A DNA stretch of 64,000 nucleotides from Carya illinoinensis. Its lineage: Eukaryota > Streptophyta > Magnoliopsida > Fagales > Juglandaceae. The stretch's first letter is position 1; every line of letters starts with the position of its first letter. Made by a program: the position numbers and the translations under genes. Positions 49,457-62,558 of this stretch are shown piece after piece. The DNA lies in assembly GCF_018687715.1 (NCBI RefSeq), contig NC_056764.1:7219001-7283000 (forward strand), in the 5' to 3' direction. The notes below the pieces were generated by a model, which saw only the letters and a list, made by a program, of their open reading frames with translations, was not told where the DNA came from and made no database searches.

Positions 49457-51189
49457 TTTGATCCTTTCCTACCAAAATATGATGACTGATCGATCAGCAA
49501 ACTCGAGAGCTCTTGACAATGAACCACCAAAATGAACCACAATGTGCTTGCTGGACTCCACTCATGAAAAGGATCTGGATACCTATAAATAATAGGTTGC
49601 TTATGGGTATGTTTGGATGCTAAGCTCGTCTTAGCCTATCTCAAACCAATCATTGATTAGATCTATGGCATTTTGAACTTTTCATAAAAATTGAAAACAT
49701 ATTTTAACCTATTTCATATATTCAAACACATGATCTCATTGGACCCACAAAACCGGCCACTCAAACATATTAATTCATTACTATTTACAGATCAATTCAG
49801 ATAATCTGAAATCATTTCAACACCTAAACATAGTATAAATTTGTTTGCAATTGGAACGTGAATGTAGAAAGTCTCCAAACCACTTAAAACTAGCCCACTA
49901 GTGCCTTCTGACTATTAAGTGATAGTGGAATACTTCATCCTTGTCTTAGCCAATTATGATTACTGGACTATTAAAGCATCGGTTCCACTGGCAGGAAAAA
50001 TTAATTAAGCTTATGTGCAGTACTTTTTGGTTAAAATAATTATAATATTATTATAAAAAAATTATTTATTTGTGTCAAGTTATTTCTTGTTAAAATGACT
50101 ATTTACTATAAAAATAAATTTATTCTTGTCATAAATAATCATTTTTCTCGCAAAGATGTCGTTATAAATGTTCATTTTTATTGTAGTACTATATGTTTTC
50201 AAAATTCTATTTCGTGTCTCTTGAGTGTTTTATTAGTATTGTAATAAATCATGTAAATTATGTGGATCATGATCTCTATTGATTTAGACAACATCTTGAA
50301 TTGAATAAGCTACCTAGTTAGTACCTAGGTGATAACATGATGATCACTATTAATGGGTGTTACAAAATTCTCATTATTTTTCAGATTAATTAAAAAAGAA
50401 CAAACTTACACACACACATATATATTGCAATTCATGTAGTGGAGAAGGCATTAAAATTAGTGGAGAATTAGGAATATGAATAAGTCTAATAATATTTGTA
50501 ATTTCAACTCATTGGATGACAATTATTCAAATGTTAATGAAGGTTTAAAGCCTTCCTTTTCCTCACAAATCAAATTCATCCTTTTTGCTACATTACTTTT
50601 GACTCACGAGTCACTATCGAAAGTTCTTTATATCTCTATATATGTAAATAACTTCTTTTCTTTTTTTTTTTTTTTTTGTGTGTGTTAGAAAATAAATAAT
50701 TGGATATTGATTGGCAAAACTGCCCAAGAATGTTCGCTTCATATCATCAGGTTGCCGTGAAAACTCTTGCATTTTGACGCAAAAGTTGGGCATCGGAAGA
50801 ATACAGGAGCTTACTTGGTTGGCAGATATATGGTCACGGACACATGATCTTATTGTATCGGATTATTATTATCTCTCATCTCATAATTATAATTTTCTTA
50901 AAAAATATAATAAATAATTTAATTTTTTTTTTAATTTTTTCAAATCTCAAAAAATAATAATATATATTAAAACTCAAAAATCTCATTTCACTTCCCAAAC
51001 CATATCTTAATTCTTAGGATAAGTAATGCTTAGGTAGTTTTCAACTATAAACATATAGTATTTTCATATAATCATAAAGATTTTATGTCAATTAAAACCG
51101 ACGGTTTATGTAAATAATTTTAATTTTATTAAATTGGTTTCATCTCTAATTTAGAAAAAGTAGTTTTATAGATTAATGGAAGGAGACGT
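49457..51189. other. Intergenic between WAT1 gene and UGT copy 4
   Basis: The WAT1 promoter side comes first. A probable MITE at about 49606-49833 has ends 'gtatgtttggatg' and 'cacctaaacatag', which are imperfect inverted repeats. A second CACTA-like MITE trace is at about 50060-50190 (same internal words as 1102-1246), and a degenerate copy of the 'catctcat' MITE family is at about 50840-51007. No gene seen. Confidence 0.45.
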
Positions 51190-52070
51190 ATGCTCCAACT
51201 TTCTTCGCTCCCTTTATTTAAAAATAACCAAAAACAAAACAGTTGAAAAAGTAGAAATTATTCCTAGACAAATTCAAATAAACTTTCTGGTGTCTTCAAT
51301 TAGAACTTGTCGTCTTCTGTTGTCGTTGATTTTGGCATCATGGCTGATGTAGGCATGCTGTTTTCAGTGCAGTAAGTGGGCCAAATTCATTATTTACCTA
51401 CCTCCCAATCAATTATTTTAGTCAAGAAAAAAAAATAATTATTTGAGGCTTCTTAACGCAAGTATATGATATAGACGTCTGCATATAAATTTTATACACT
51501 GACATTATTTAATATAATATTTTATAATACAAAGTTTTACAATATAATACATTATTGATAAAACTTTATTATATTAGATTTATAATATGATTAAATATTT
51601 CCTATTTTATAAACTGAAGAGACACAATCTTTGAATGTAATGATAATAAAATATTGTTCCTAAACAGCGTAAATGTTACTATCGATAAAATTATTGTTCA
51701 GAAGAAGTCTACTGCCAGTCAACACCCGTCCGTCAACCCGGCACTCACCAATTCGTCAAGAGGCCAGAGCTATTTAAGCCGCCACTGCCAATTCGTCAAC
51801 AAGGCACTCGCCAAAACCAATTCGTCAAGAGGCCAGAGCTATATAAGCCACCATCTATTTGAGTCGCCACTGCAAATTCTTTAACACGGCACTCACCAAT
51901 TCGTACCGTGGTAAATTTAAATTTCTCTTTCTATTTAAGCCGCCACTGCCAAAGCTTTCTAAGGATCAATTTCTTACCTCAGTGGCTCAGTGCCGTTTCC
52001 CGTCTTGTTCCGGAGTTGCTGCCTGCCATTGCCCGGAGCTTGCGTCGACCGTGAAGATCAGTTGCCAGAA
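51190..52070 (+). promoter_or_regulatory. Promoter of UGT copy 4 with triplicated TATA module
   Basis: Homologous to the region upstream of UGT copy 3. Between 51732 and 51955 a module of about 75-85 bp occurs three times. Its words are 'cggcactcaccaattcgt', 'caagaggccagagctat' and 'taagcc(g/a)cca', and each copy carries its own TATA-like box: 'ctatttaagcc' near 51770, 'ctatataagcc' near 51839 and 'ctatttaagcc' near 51931. The third copy is the one in the same position as the single box of copy 3. The leader from about 51955 to the ATG is nearly identical to that of copy 3. Confidence 0.7.
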
Positions 52071-54375
52071 ATGGATCCTACCAAAAAGAGCTCATCCGCT
52101 GTCTGCCACGTGGTGGCGATGCCATATCCCGGACGAGGCCATATCAACCCCATGATGAACTTTTGCAAGCAACTAGTTTTGAAATGCCCATCCATCCTCG
52201 TCACCTTCGTCGTCACCGAGGAGTGGCTCGGCTTCATTGGAGAAGAACCTAAGCCGGCTAACATACGCTTCGCCACGATACCTAACGTCATACCCTCCGA
52301 GATTGGTCGTGCTAAAGATTTTCCAGGCTTCATTCAGGCCGTCAATACGACGATGGAAGCGCCCTTTGAGGAGATGCTGGACCGGCTTGACCATCCGGTG
52401 AGTGCCATAGTGGCCGATACTTATTTGATTTGGGTCGTCAGAGTGGGGAACCGGAGGAATATTCCGGTGGCGTCATTAATGACCATGTCCGCGACGGTGT
52501 TCTCGGTGCTTCACCATTTCGAGCTCCTAGTGCAGAACGGGCATTTCCCGGTTGAACTGTCAGGTGAGATGCTTCCAAAACCTCTTTCTCTATCAAACTT
52601 TTCCCTGCCTGCGTGCCTTGTGGATTATATAATGAATGGACAGACACCACTCACCAGTTGATAAGAAGCTTCAAACTTTTCTCATATAGATTATGCATTC
52701 TCTTTTTCCCATGGATTTAAGGTAATTGAGAGTTTTTATTTTGGGTTAGTGGGACGACTAATTGAGTCAAAAAATTAAACTCTTCATCCTCACATCACAC
52801 TATATATTATTATTTAATTTTTTTTCTCATCAAATATACGTATATAGATGATGAATAAAAGAATTCAATTAGTTTAAAAAAATAAAAATAAGTGTGATGT
52901 ATGATGTGTGAGAATGATAAGTAGCAAAGCTCAATATATGAAATTATAGGTTGATCTTAACTTACCTCCAAAGGGCTTAAAGCTTGGTGAAGGAGGTAAC
53001 AGAGCATCTCTTGTTCTGCCTATTATAAAGGTTATATGGAAAGTGATTAAATCTTATACTTCATGCGACACAGATGTGTCATATGTGAGAATTTATGTCA
53101 CTGTGAACCGAGGGAAATGCAACAAGAAGAAGGTAATTGTTAATATGTTTTTGAAAAACAACAAATTCTGGCCAATAGTCAATGACTCAGGTGGTATGGC
53201 TCATTATCTAGTTGACACTATGATTTTCATTCCTTCAATACTTATCATGGGTTTGATATGCATGTGCAATCATAAATTTCAATAAAACCTAGTTAGCATC
53301 ATGCATCCTTAATAAAGAATCTCAAGCTTGTGGATTTAATACAGCTAGAAGGAAAATTTGTCTGTACTTACCCCAATAGTTGAATAAAGATCATCTTGTT
53401 TCTATGGATTTTTTTTTTTAATTTTTCATTACTACATCTAGCTAATAGCTTTCTCTATGTTTCTGTGATGTATTTGATTAAGAACGGGGAGACGAGCTTG
53501 TTGACTACATCCCCGGAGTCCTTACAACACGCCTTGCAGATCTTCCGACCTTTTTCTCTGGAGATGGGCTGAAAGTCTTGCCTATTACTCGAGATTGTGT
53601 TTTGTCAGTGTCCAAAGCGCAGTATCTACTATTCACTTCCGTACACGAGCTTGAAGCTCAAGTCATTGATACTTTAAGAGCAAAACTTTCAATCCCCGTC
53701 TACCCCATTGGCCCTTCCATACCCTACTTAGAACTTCAAGAGAATGCCTCCGGCTCCAATGGCAACATCAATGGTGTAAACTATTTCCATTGGCTAGATT
53801 CTCAACCTATTCGTTCTGTCTTGTACATCTCATTTGGAAGTTTCCACTCTATGTCAGAAGCTCAAATGGATGAAATTGTTGGTGGCGTGAGGGACAGTGG
53901 TATTAGGTACTTGTGGGTGTCCAGGGGGAACACTACTAGGTTTAAAAATGGTTGTGGTGATATGGGGTTCGTGGTACCCTGGTGTGACCAATTGAAGGTT
54001 TTGTGCCACTCCTCCATAGGAGGGTTTTGGACGCATTGTGGATGGAATTCCACCTTAGAGGGTGTTTTTGCTGGTCTTCCAATGCTTACTTCACCCATAT
54101 TTTTTGATCAAGTCCCAAATTGTAAACGAATTGTTGACGACTGGAGAGTTGGATGGAGGATTAAGAAAGATGTGAAATCTGAAAATTTGGTCACAAGAGG
54201 AGAGATTTCAGATCTCTTGAAAAGGTTTATGAATCAAGAAAACAATGAGGGGTTTGAACTGAAGAAGCGAGCGAAAGAACTTCAAGATGCCTGTCATAGA
54301 GCAATTGCTGAAGGTGGATCAACTGAAAATAATCTTCATGCTTTTATCAGGGACATTACAAGAGACCAATCTTGA
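52071..54375 (+). CDS. UGT87-type UDP-glycosyltransferase (copy 4), intact
   Basis: Exons 52071-52563 and 53483-54375 (intron 919 bp, CAG|GTGAGA ... TTAAG|AACGG) give 461 residues. Catalytic His24 (GRGHINPM) and Asp116 (IVADTY) are present. The intron splits the codon for Glu165 in 'VELSERGDELVDYIPGV'. The PSPG box is residues 331-374 (WCDQLKVLC, then GGFWTHCGWNSTLEG, ending FFDQ). Family 1 enzymes use UDP-glucose or similar donors to glycosylate small molecules in the cytosol; the acceptor is unknown. Sequence, intron and leader are close to copy 3, which lies 35 kb away in the opposite orientation. The upstream frame is open for about 27 codons but has no AUG. Confidence 0.94.
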
Positions 54376-56940
54376 TGCTTTGCATTACAAGTTGTAATTT
54401 GTTATATGTTGCAATTACTTGTAGCATATGTTTGTAGTTTGAATAACTTCACGTGCGAGTCTTTTTCCCTGGGTTCACAACCATGCATTGCTTTTTTTTT
54501 CTCAAATAGTAGTTTCATGTCCAACTATTCTACCTATAATTCATCTAAGCAGAGCCATATAAATTTCGTGTCAAAAATTAACAACGTATCCATGAAATGA
54601 ATTCACATCTTGTAACAATACCCCATGGATACGCCTAAGATGAATGCAAATCCATAGACATTAGGTTCAAGTTCCAAGGATCAATGAAAGCACAATTTTT
54701 TTGGAAAAAGAAAAATAAGAAAAAAACCATCTCATTCGCCTGAAAATATCAACCTAACCTTAAAAGCATTGGCATTAGATTTATCAAAAGACTAGCCAAA
54801 TGTAAAATTTGACAAATTTACTCAAAATACACCTACATTGGATTAGATAAAGACATATGCGGCAAGTTTTGAGCTACAGTGAATATTACTCTTCCTTCAA
54901 ATTTAAAGAGCTATTGTATACTCATCAACCATGTATTTTATTCCAGTTTAATTGAACGGCCTTTTATTTTTTGTTTCCCTCTCTTTTTTCTCATCGTGTC
55001 TTTTCTCTCCCCATTTCTCTCATTCTCTCTTTTTTGTAGTGGACCGATTCCTCATCTCTTAAATTCTTCACGTAAAATCAGAGTAACAAATCGGTTTCTT
55101 ACCTTTCCACCCCGCGTTTTTTGCTCTCCCCATTTCTCTCTTTCTTTCTATAATGGTAGTGCACTGATTCTTGCTCTCCTCTTTTCTTCATGCAAAATCA
55201 GAGCTCCATATTGGTGTATTATTTCAACTTGACACGACATTTGAATCCTTTCAGGTTCGTCTCGTTTTCGAATCTCCTGCAACCCTAGTTTCAAACAGAA
55301 ATGCAATGGGCTTTGCTCTTGATGAATTATTTTTCAATAAGGGGTATTGTGTTAAATTTAGGATGACCCAAAATACATTGTTTTGGCTTTGGCTTAATGA
55401 TTGTTGGTTGATTGTCTCAGGCGCACTCAGTGTTGCGGATTGTCAAGCAACCGCTTGGAAAAAAAGGTATTATGTTTTGCATTTTTGTAATGTATTGATG
55501 GTATACGTGTGTGATTTGTATCCCCAATGTGTGATAATTTTATATGAATCTATTGTTGGTATATTTCACTATTTGCATCCCCAGTGTATTGAATTGAGCA
55601 TATAAATACATATTGTATAAGATTGAGCATACTGTAATGTATATGCAAAATAGGAGCAGAGGTTATGTGGTTATCACAATATATTTTGCATTTCTGTAAT
55701 GTAAACACAGCACTTCGAAGAAGTTGTCCATTCTATTTTCTAGAGATTATGGGGTTATTGTATATATGATTGTTGGATAGAATAAGGGTTGGCAAAAATG
55801 TGTTTGTTGGGTAATTAAGTTGAGGAAAAAAATTAGTTGGAAATCAATAATTTAATTTGAATAATTTAAATATCAAATTAAATTATTAATGTACATATGG
55901 TTAGTGTAATTGCAAAATATGAAAAAAAATTAAAATATTATTATTAAAAAATAATATTATATTATTATTTTGATGAATCCAATGGCTAATCTAATGTGAA
56001 ATTATGGATAAAAAGGTTTTGACTTTATAAAAAACTTGTACTTTTCATCAAATTTTAAAGATGGATTTACTTAGGCCAATGTGGATGTTCTTAGCAACAA
56101 GCAATTTGGAGATTAATTGGTATAAAATAAAATTTTGTCCCTTCTTGTATTTAATTTTTTTAAAATAAAATTTTTTTAATTATTAATTAAAGAAGTGGCT
56201 ATAAGTATATTGGTATTTTTTTTTTATTTTTTTAAAATGTTTAAATATATTTAAAAAATGTTTGAAATAAAAAGTAAAAAACAAAAAAAAAAAAGTGCAA
56301 TTTGCACTAAACAGCACACCAAGTGGACAAATTGAGAGGCATAGTAGCACTGCCCTAAAATAATTAAAAAAAAAAATCACCATTAAAATCAATCCCATGC
56401 CTAAAAATAAAAACCCCTCCAGTTAGCGAGAGAAGAGGTTTTGCTCAGGTAAGTCTCCAGTTCAAGATCCTGCCATAGGAGCACAATCATTTATCACTCC
56501 TAAAATTTGTGCACACATTTTCTATTGAATCTGCTTCAATTAGATGATCGTTCTATGTACAAAAATTTCTTTATTTCCTTTTTGACAACATAGTAAGAAT
56601 TGAACCTAGTTATTTTCAGTGGATCAACAACTGGGGCTGTTTGGCGGCAACACAAAGATCTAACCGTCCATCTGATCTGGGTGGTTTGTGACAGCACACT
56701 ACTTATCTTCAGCGAGACAGAGTTGGATGCAATCAAAATATCCAGCTTCCCTTTTCTCGATTAATAAAACATTAATTAATAAACAAAATTTGCAAACCAG
56801 AAAATTGAACAGATACAACTCAAAACTGTCCAAAACCCAGTACTGCAACATTTAAACCAAAACATGAACCTCACATTGATGGGCCAACTTGCAAGAAGTT
56901 TCACCTTTGGAATCCTCTAGAACTACAACGGATCCGCAAC
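54376..56940. mobile_element. Intergenic, with a probable non-autonomous DNA element at 54764-56095
   Basis: Homology with the UGT copy 3 flank stops about 54450. From about 54764 ('taaaagcattggcattag') to about 56095 (ending 'ggccaatgtggatgttctta') the ends are imperfect inverted repeats of the type also seen at 12463. Its interior has an open frame at 55171-55605 without any recognisable domain, preceded by a CT-rich stretch. From 56100 to 56940 only AT-rich DNA and short repeats were seen. Confidence 0.4.
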
Positions 56941-56959
56941 ACTGATTATGCAGCAGTGA

Positions 56960-57380
56960 TCGGTCGCCTTGATGCCTTTTTCTTGCCTCTTCAATTATGG
57001 ACAACTTGATACCCTTGCCCTTGGGGGAGAGAGACCCATGGCTTAATACCCTTGCCAATGGTGTAAAAATTTCCAAGACGGGTTGCAAATTCATGACCAA
57101 GGGCGTCTTGGATGTGAACTGTCTCAAAGGTTCCCTTATGCTTCTCCCTGTTCTTAATGACTCCAACACGACCCCTGTTTCTTCCAGCGGTCACAATGAC
57201 GACATTTCCAACATCAAACTTGATAAACTCGGCGATCTTGTTGGTCTCTAAATCTAGCTTGATGGTGTCATTGGCCTTGATAAGTGGGTCAGGGTGGCGA
57301 ATAGTTCACCCATCGTAGGTGTTGAGATAGGGAATTCCCTTCTGCCCAAACTGCACTGACCGGGCCTTGCAGAGCTTAAA
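56960..57380 (-). pseudogene. 40S ribosomal protein S4 pseudogene, 3' fragment
   Basis: The C-terminal half of eukaryotic ribosomal protein S4: '[19 protein letters not shown]', then '[19 protein letters not shown]', '[18 protein letters not shown]', '[16 protein letters not shown]', and in another frame '[16 protein letters not shown]'. A stop replaces Arg after 'NTYDG' (near 57310) and an extra C near 57022 shifts the frame. The 5' end stops exactly at an intron acceptor-like 'cttgcag|TTTAAG', so this is a truncated genomic copy rather than a processed cDNA copy. It is not functional. Confidence 0.88.
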
Positions 57381-59302
57381 CTGCAAGAGAAGAAGACAGG
57401 GTCAGAACCAGCAATATGAATCAATTTTTCTTTTTATCATTGAAACCTGCCTCCTACAACACAACAAACATTACCTAACCAAACCTAAGGTCAAGTAAAT
57501 GAAGCACATGGATTAGACTCGTGATGGCTTCACTACTTGGCAGGGTAACAAAAATACAACAGCTATCAAACACAAATTATAGCAACATCGGGTTTTAAGC
57601 TCAAACTCTAAAGACAAGCGTTCAACGAGGGTGATCTTTTATTCATGGATTTTTCATGTACTGAAATTTCAACTTCATGGGTTGACTAGTACTTACAGTG
57701 CACATTCAGACTCTCCACCCCATAGGCATTTTTGAATTATTTCTTTTACATGTATGGTAAATCACTCTAAAAATGTTCTGCGAGAGAACATACACAGTAA
57801 CGAATTGCAATTAAATTGACTTTTCTAGTGAATGTCATTACCCTCAGGACTTGTGTGGCCCAGATGATGGTTTGGGAGCCTACATTATAGAACAAGAAAA
57901 CATCACACGCCGAACAGAAAGGAAACCGAGTTCCAAATCACCTTAGGATTATGAAGAGAATCTCACTCACAAATTCACCCCCGAGTTTGTCAAGCATCCA
58001 ATGTTTTGGAGCATTAAGCCTCTTCAGATGTTTACTTCAAACCCCTCGCCTGTACCATAAGTGTTAAATGCATTGCATCACTTACAAACTACAATTTACA
58101 ACCAAATCTTCAACAAGAGAATCAGAAGCAGGACAACTACAAAATCCAAAGCATTTTTTCTTTACGCCTAAGCTTGTAAGATTTTTCTTCAACAATATCA
58201 AGAGTGCTTTTTTAGGTAAAAATATTTCAATAAAGCATTTATTTTTCAAATTTTCAAAGTGAGAGCATCCCTTAGCCTTGCATGTAGGACGTTGCTCCTA
58301 TTCCTAACATTGAACTCATCAAACAGCCATTTCATTACAAGATAGAATAATGATAGCCTTACCACTATTTTACCACTCTTTTATCATTTTTTTTAATTTT
58401 TTAATTTTTTCTAGAAGATAATGGCTGGCCAAAGTCATGTGTGATGGGACTAATGAACATCTTCTCATCCATTTGCGACAACACATGCTCTAATTATCCA
58501 ACATATTTAATTTGAGAGCAAACCACAAATGATTTTATTCTCAGTGGAAATAAAATAAAAGAATCACTATAGAAAATTGTTTAGCAATTACCATTTGATT
58601 TTATAAAATAAATGAATGTACCGCTTTTCTTTATTCATGTATAACATTTAATTTTTTTTTAAAAAGTGAAATTTATTTTATAACTCTATTATAAATAGAT
58701 GATAGTCGTGTAAAATTAAAATTATTTGAATGAAACTATAAAATTATATTAATTAAATTAATTACAAAAAAATTAGAGTATAGTTTTTTTTTAAGAGTGT
58801 AGTGATAAATTTTATAAACGACATTTTTATCTCACTCTCATCTTAATATAATAAAATGATATTATCCATCAATTTTTTATTTATTCTTTTAAAAAATATA
58901 TAATAATTTAAAAATGATAAATAAAATTAGAATGAGATTAGGGTATGGTTAGTAGCATACTCTAATTTTAATTTTCGAAAATTATTGTACTACAGTACAC
59001 AGCCGATACTTCCTTCAACGCATACTCCACGGGGCAGCGCACGAGGATAATTAAATTCTCGCCTCCCAAGATTGCAGCAGGCACAGCACGCGGAATCCTC
59101 AGTTATGTATATCTTCGTCCACCCACCCACACTAAGCTTCTTAAAGAGCTTCGTAGATCCGCTTCCGTACTTCACTGGTGGCGACGCCACAAGGCCTCCG
59201 TGATTGGCCAATCTTCATCATCGCTCCGCGTTCTCCCTCCCTCTCGCAAGCGCGTATTTTTATTGTTATGCTAGTTTTTGTATTCGGACTGGAGCTACGT
59301 CT
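57381..59302. other. Intergenic between RPS4 pseudogene and TIM22
   Basis: The first part may be retained RPS4 intron. An AT-rich block at about 58340-58960 looks like a MITE or two. From 58990 to 59302 the sequence is GC-richer and probably holds the promoter and leader of TIM22. No other gene seen. Confidence 0.4.
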
Positions 59303-61315
59303 ATGGCTTCCGGTACGGGAAACGAATCTACGAACGGTTCTTCGAGCTCAAAAGAGGCAGAGAGGCCTCCGATTGAGCCCCTAAGATTGCCCACGGTCGA
59401 GGAAATACGCGGCCAAGATATTTGGAACAACTGCGCTGTGCGCAGTATCGTTAGCGGAGTCATGGGTACGATAACGCACCCTTCGGTCGTTAAGTTTTGT
59501 AGATTTCCGGAGATGGGTTTTATCTCTCTTTCTGCAACTTCAATTTTTGGTCTTCTTTGGTTGCGGAGAAAATGCAGGAAAAGCTTCCCTTTTTTGCGAG
59601 AACTATTTTGGTTTGTTTAGTTATACCATTACGGTGTGGGTTCAAAATTATTTATACTTTGGAAATGAGGATTTTACTCGCAATTTGCTTTTGTCGATAA
59701 TGCTCTCTGAAAGCTGGTTTTATGTTTTCCTTGTAGCTTGAATTCAGTTCCTTATTCAAGTCTTATATGTCCAAGAGAATGGAAAACTCTAGTTTAACTC
59801 GACTAAATTATGTTCTTCGAAAGCATCTTAACAAAAAAAAAAATTCTTTGTAAGCAACCGGATGGGTCTTCCTCTGTTTTTCTGGGTTTTGTGGCTTCAT
59901 CTACTGTTGAGGGTTTATATTACCTACGTTGGTACTGGTAATTTGTATATGTTTTGAAATTGTGCCGTGGAAATGTTTCTAGGAGGTGGGCTTGGGCTGT
60001 TCATGGGTATGTTTCTAGGGGCACTGGACAACCCTATAATGCAGGACGAAATGACTGGTAGGCAGCAGTTCATTCATACAGCAAAGCAAATGGGGCGGAG
60101 GAGCTGGAGTTCTGCCAAAGCATTTGCAGTTATGGGCCTGGTTTTTTCAGCAGCTGAATGTGCTGTTGAGAAGGTACGATCGCAAATCTAAAATTAAAGA
60201 AATATGATTCTGTTCTATCTATTGCGTTCTATACCTTTGCATGAAAAATTATCATGCATTATGTGTTTTCAGGCGCGGGCAAAACATGACACTACAAATA
60301 CAGTGGTTGCTGGGTGTGTGACTGGAGGTGTAATATCTGCAAAAGGTAACATCTTTCTCCTTCACTTGAGCCTTCTATCTATGTACCAATGCGTACCAGC
60401 TTGTGAATTGCAGTCGTAGAAGATTTTACTGCAGATGCCATCATAGGTCTCGTACTTAGGTTTAAGTTTTTGAAGTCCACGATCTTGCTTGAAGTTATTT
60501 CAGATTACTATCATATCGTTTTAACATTAAGTTTATATTACTCTTTCTACAACCATTTCACAATGTTGGAGGACATTTTTATAAAGTACTGATATTCTTA
60601 CAACTCTGTTTTGCAAATTACCTTTAATTCAAACAGGGTTGTAAAAAAAAATTTATAAAAGGTTGTCTTTGTCATCTTACAAATATAGATGGGGAATAGA
60701 AAGGAAATGCTCTTTCCAATAACCTGAAGTTCTTATGTAGGTTACTAATAACTTGCCACATTTGCCTACTTCTGGACCTCGTTACCTAGACTTTCCTAAA
60801 ATTATTGCGGAGCTGCTTGATTACTAAGCTTTCGCATCAACCTTGGGAAACTAAATGCTTGCCTTTGACTTTCTATAGGCCAACCTAATTACAGCTTATG
60901 CCACATTTTACTTGTTTACAGTATTAGTCATTATAGGCAAATTATTTGGTTACTATTTCTGGAGTACAGATGTATGGAGCTCTTTGTTCATTCTATACTC
61001 TCCATTGTGTATTGCTATAAACTTTACAGCCGACATGTGATGTTCTAGAGTGAGGCTGTATTCTGTAGTAGATCTCTATTCTATCATATTTATATGCCGT
61101 GGCTTTACTGCCCCCACTCATCCAACAGATTGAAGTTCCTAGTTCTTTTACTGTGTCATTGTTACATTCTCTGTGTTCTACCTTTTTTCTTTCTTGTATT
61201 CTTACCAGTCTTCCCTTGTATCGTTCTAGGTGGCCCAACAGCAGCGTGCGCCGGTTGTGCTGGCTTTGCAGCGTTTTCTGTCCTGATTGAGAAGTTTCTA
61301 GATAGACACGATTGA
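59303..61315 (+). CDS. TIM22: Mitochondrial import inner membrane translocase subunit TIM22
   Basis: The channel subunit that inserts multi-span carrier proteins into the mitochondrial inner membrane; a member of the Tim17/Tim22/Tim23 (PRAT) family. Exons 59303-59465, 59983-60173, 60273-60345 and 61230-61315 phase into 170 residues, the usual size. After a Ser/Asn-rich N-terminus comes 'PTVEEIRGQDIWNNCAVRSIVSGVMGGGLGLF' in two exons, whose conserved Cys and Gly-rich helix are typical. Further PRAT helices follow: 'SSAKAFAVMGLVFSAAECAVEK', 'NTVVAGCVTGGVISAKGGP' and 'GCAGFAAFSVLIEKFLDRHD'. All donors are GT and acceptors AG. The ATG chosen gives the family start (MASG); a frame from 59204 runs through it but without known homology. 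Confidence 0.92.
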
Positions 61316-62558
61316 TTTGGTACCCCATTGCTATCCTGTCCCAGTTTTGCAAGCGTTAGAGTTACTACAAGTGAAGTGATGGTCATTGATGATACCCTAT
61401 TTTCAACCCTACTTTGATCAGCAATTACTCACGCTATCGAAGAATATGCATTCAAGTTTTTATAAATTTTTATACCAAGTGTATTCCTTGTAGGCTAGTT
61501 ATTAGTTACGATTTGGAGATGTATTCTTATCAATATTGAGGGAGGTTCAGTGGGCAGTTAGATGCTATAACATTATGAGTTGGCATGCAAATAAATCAGT
61601 GAAAAGGAATTTAATTAGGTAATGTCTTGGAAATTATATAGAGCAAGTTGACCCTGAGTGAGTCCCGCCATTGGATGACGTGGTCACTGTTTTATTCATC
61701 CGTCTGTGACTCTCTCAATCGTATTTTGTAATTGTAAAGCACACACTCGTAGTATGTAGAACTGAAAAACGGTAATGTCGAGTTTTAAATGGAAAAAGTG
61801 GGCATTTATCATGTGCAAAATGGTGGTCTTGCCCTCTGTGCCAGCCTTGATTCCAAATTCTAAAGCATTCCGCTGATGTAATATCTTGCAAAATTGATGC
61901 AACCCTTTACCAAAAGTTTATTGAGGGGCACCTATTTTCTATCCTATCTATGGAGTTGCAGTACAGCTCAAAATTCAATGCGCTCTATAAATTCGAGGCT
62001 TCATCTCATTTAGGCTCGTGAATAGGATTACCCATTTGATTGAGAATGAAGGGTAGAGTACGTATTATCTTTTGGATATATTTGCTAGTGTTAAGCACCT
62101 TCTGGTCCAAAACTTGAACCAACAGCGATTCACTCACCCACTCTTGAAGCAAAAGCTGACTACGATTTAACGGCAGAAGGGCCAAGGGTGGTGTGTCATC
62201 ATCGAAGTTTCTGATGGCTCTTCAATTCATTATCTTGCTTAAGGAGAAATCCATAAGCAACAGTGACATCCTATAAAGTATATATGAGATTCTTAAGGCT
62301 ACTCTCTTGTTTTGAATTTTATGGAGCTAATAACTTCATTTTGTTGTTGTAATAGCATCCTAGTTTAGAACATATTGGCTTTCTGTTTAACAACCAAGGT
62401 AGAGCTCCAGAAAATACATATATCTCTGTTTAGTATCAAGTCTCCATTTCATACCTGCCTTAAGTTGGCACTGGAAATATAGAAAAGCAAGGTAGAGCTC
62501 CAGAAAATACAGAAGAACAGGGATGAACCAACCTAAAAGTAAATGGAACTAGAGACAT
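61316..62558. other. Intergenic between TIM22 and GILT gene
   Basis: The two genes converge, so this holds both 3' ends. A short direct repeat 'ggtagagctccagaaaatac' occurs at about 62399 and 62491. No other feature seen. Confidence 0.5.

Noticed and set aside
51990..52070. N-terminal extension of UGT copies 3 and 4
   Set aside because: The frame is open upstream, but without an ATG; the chosen ATG places the catalytic His at residue 24 as in the family.
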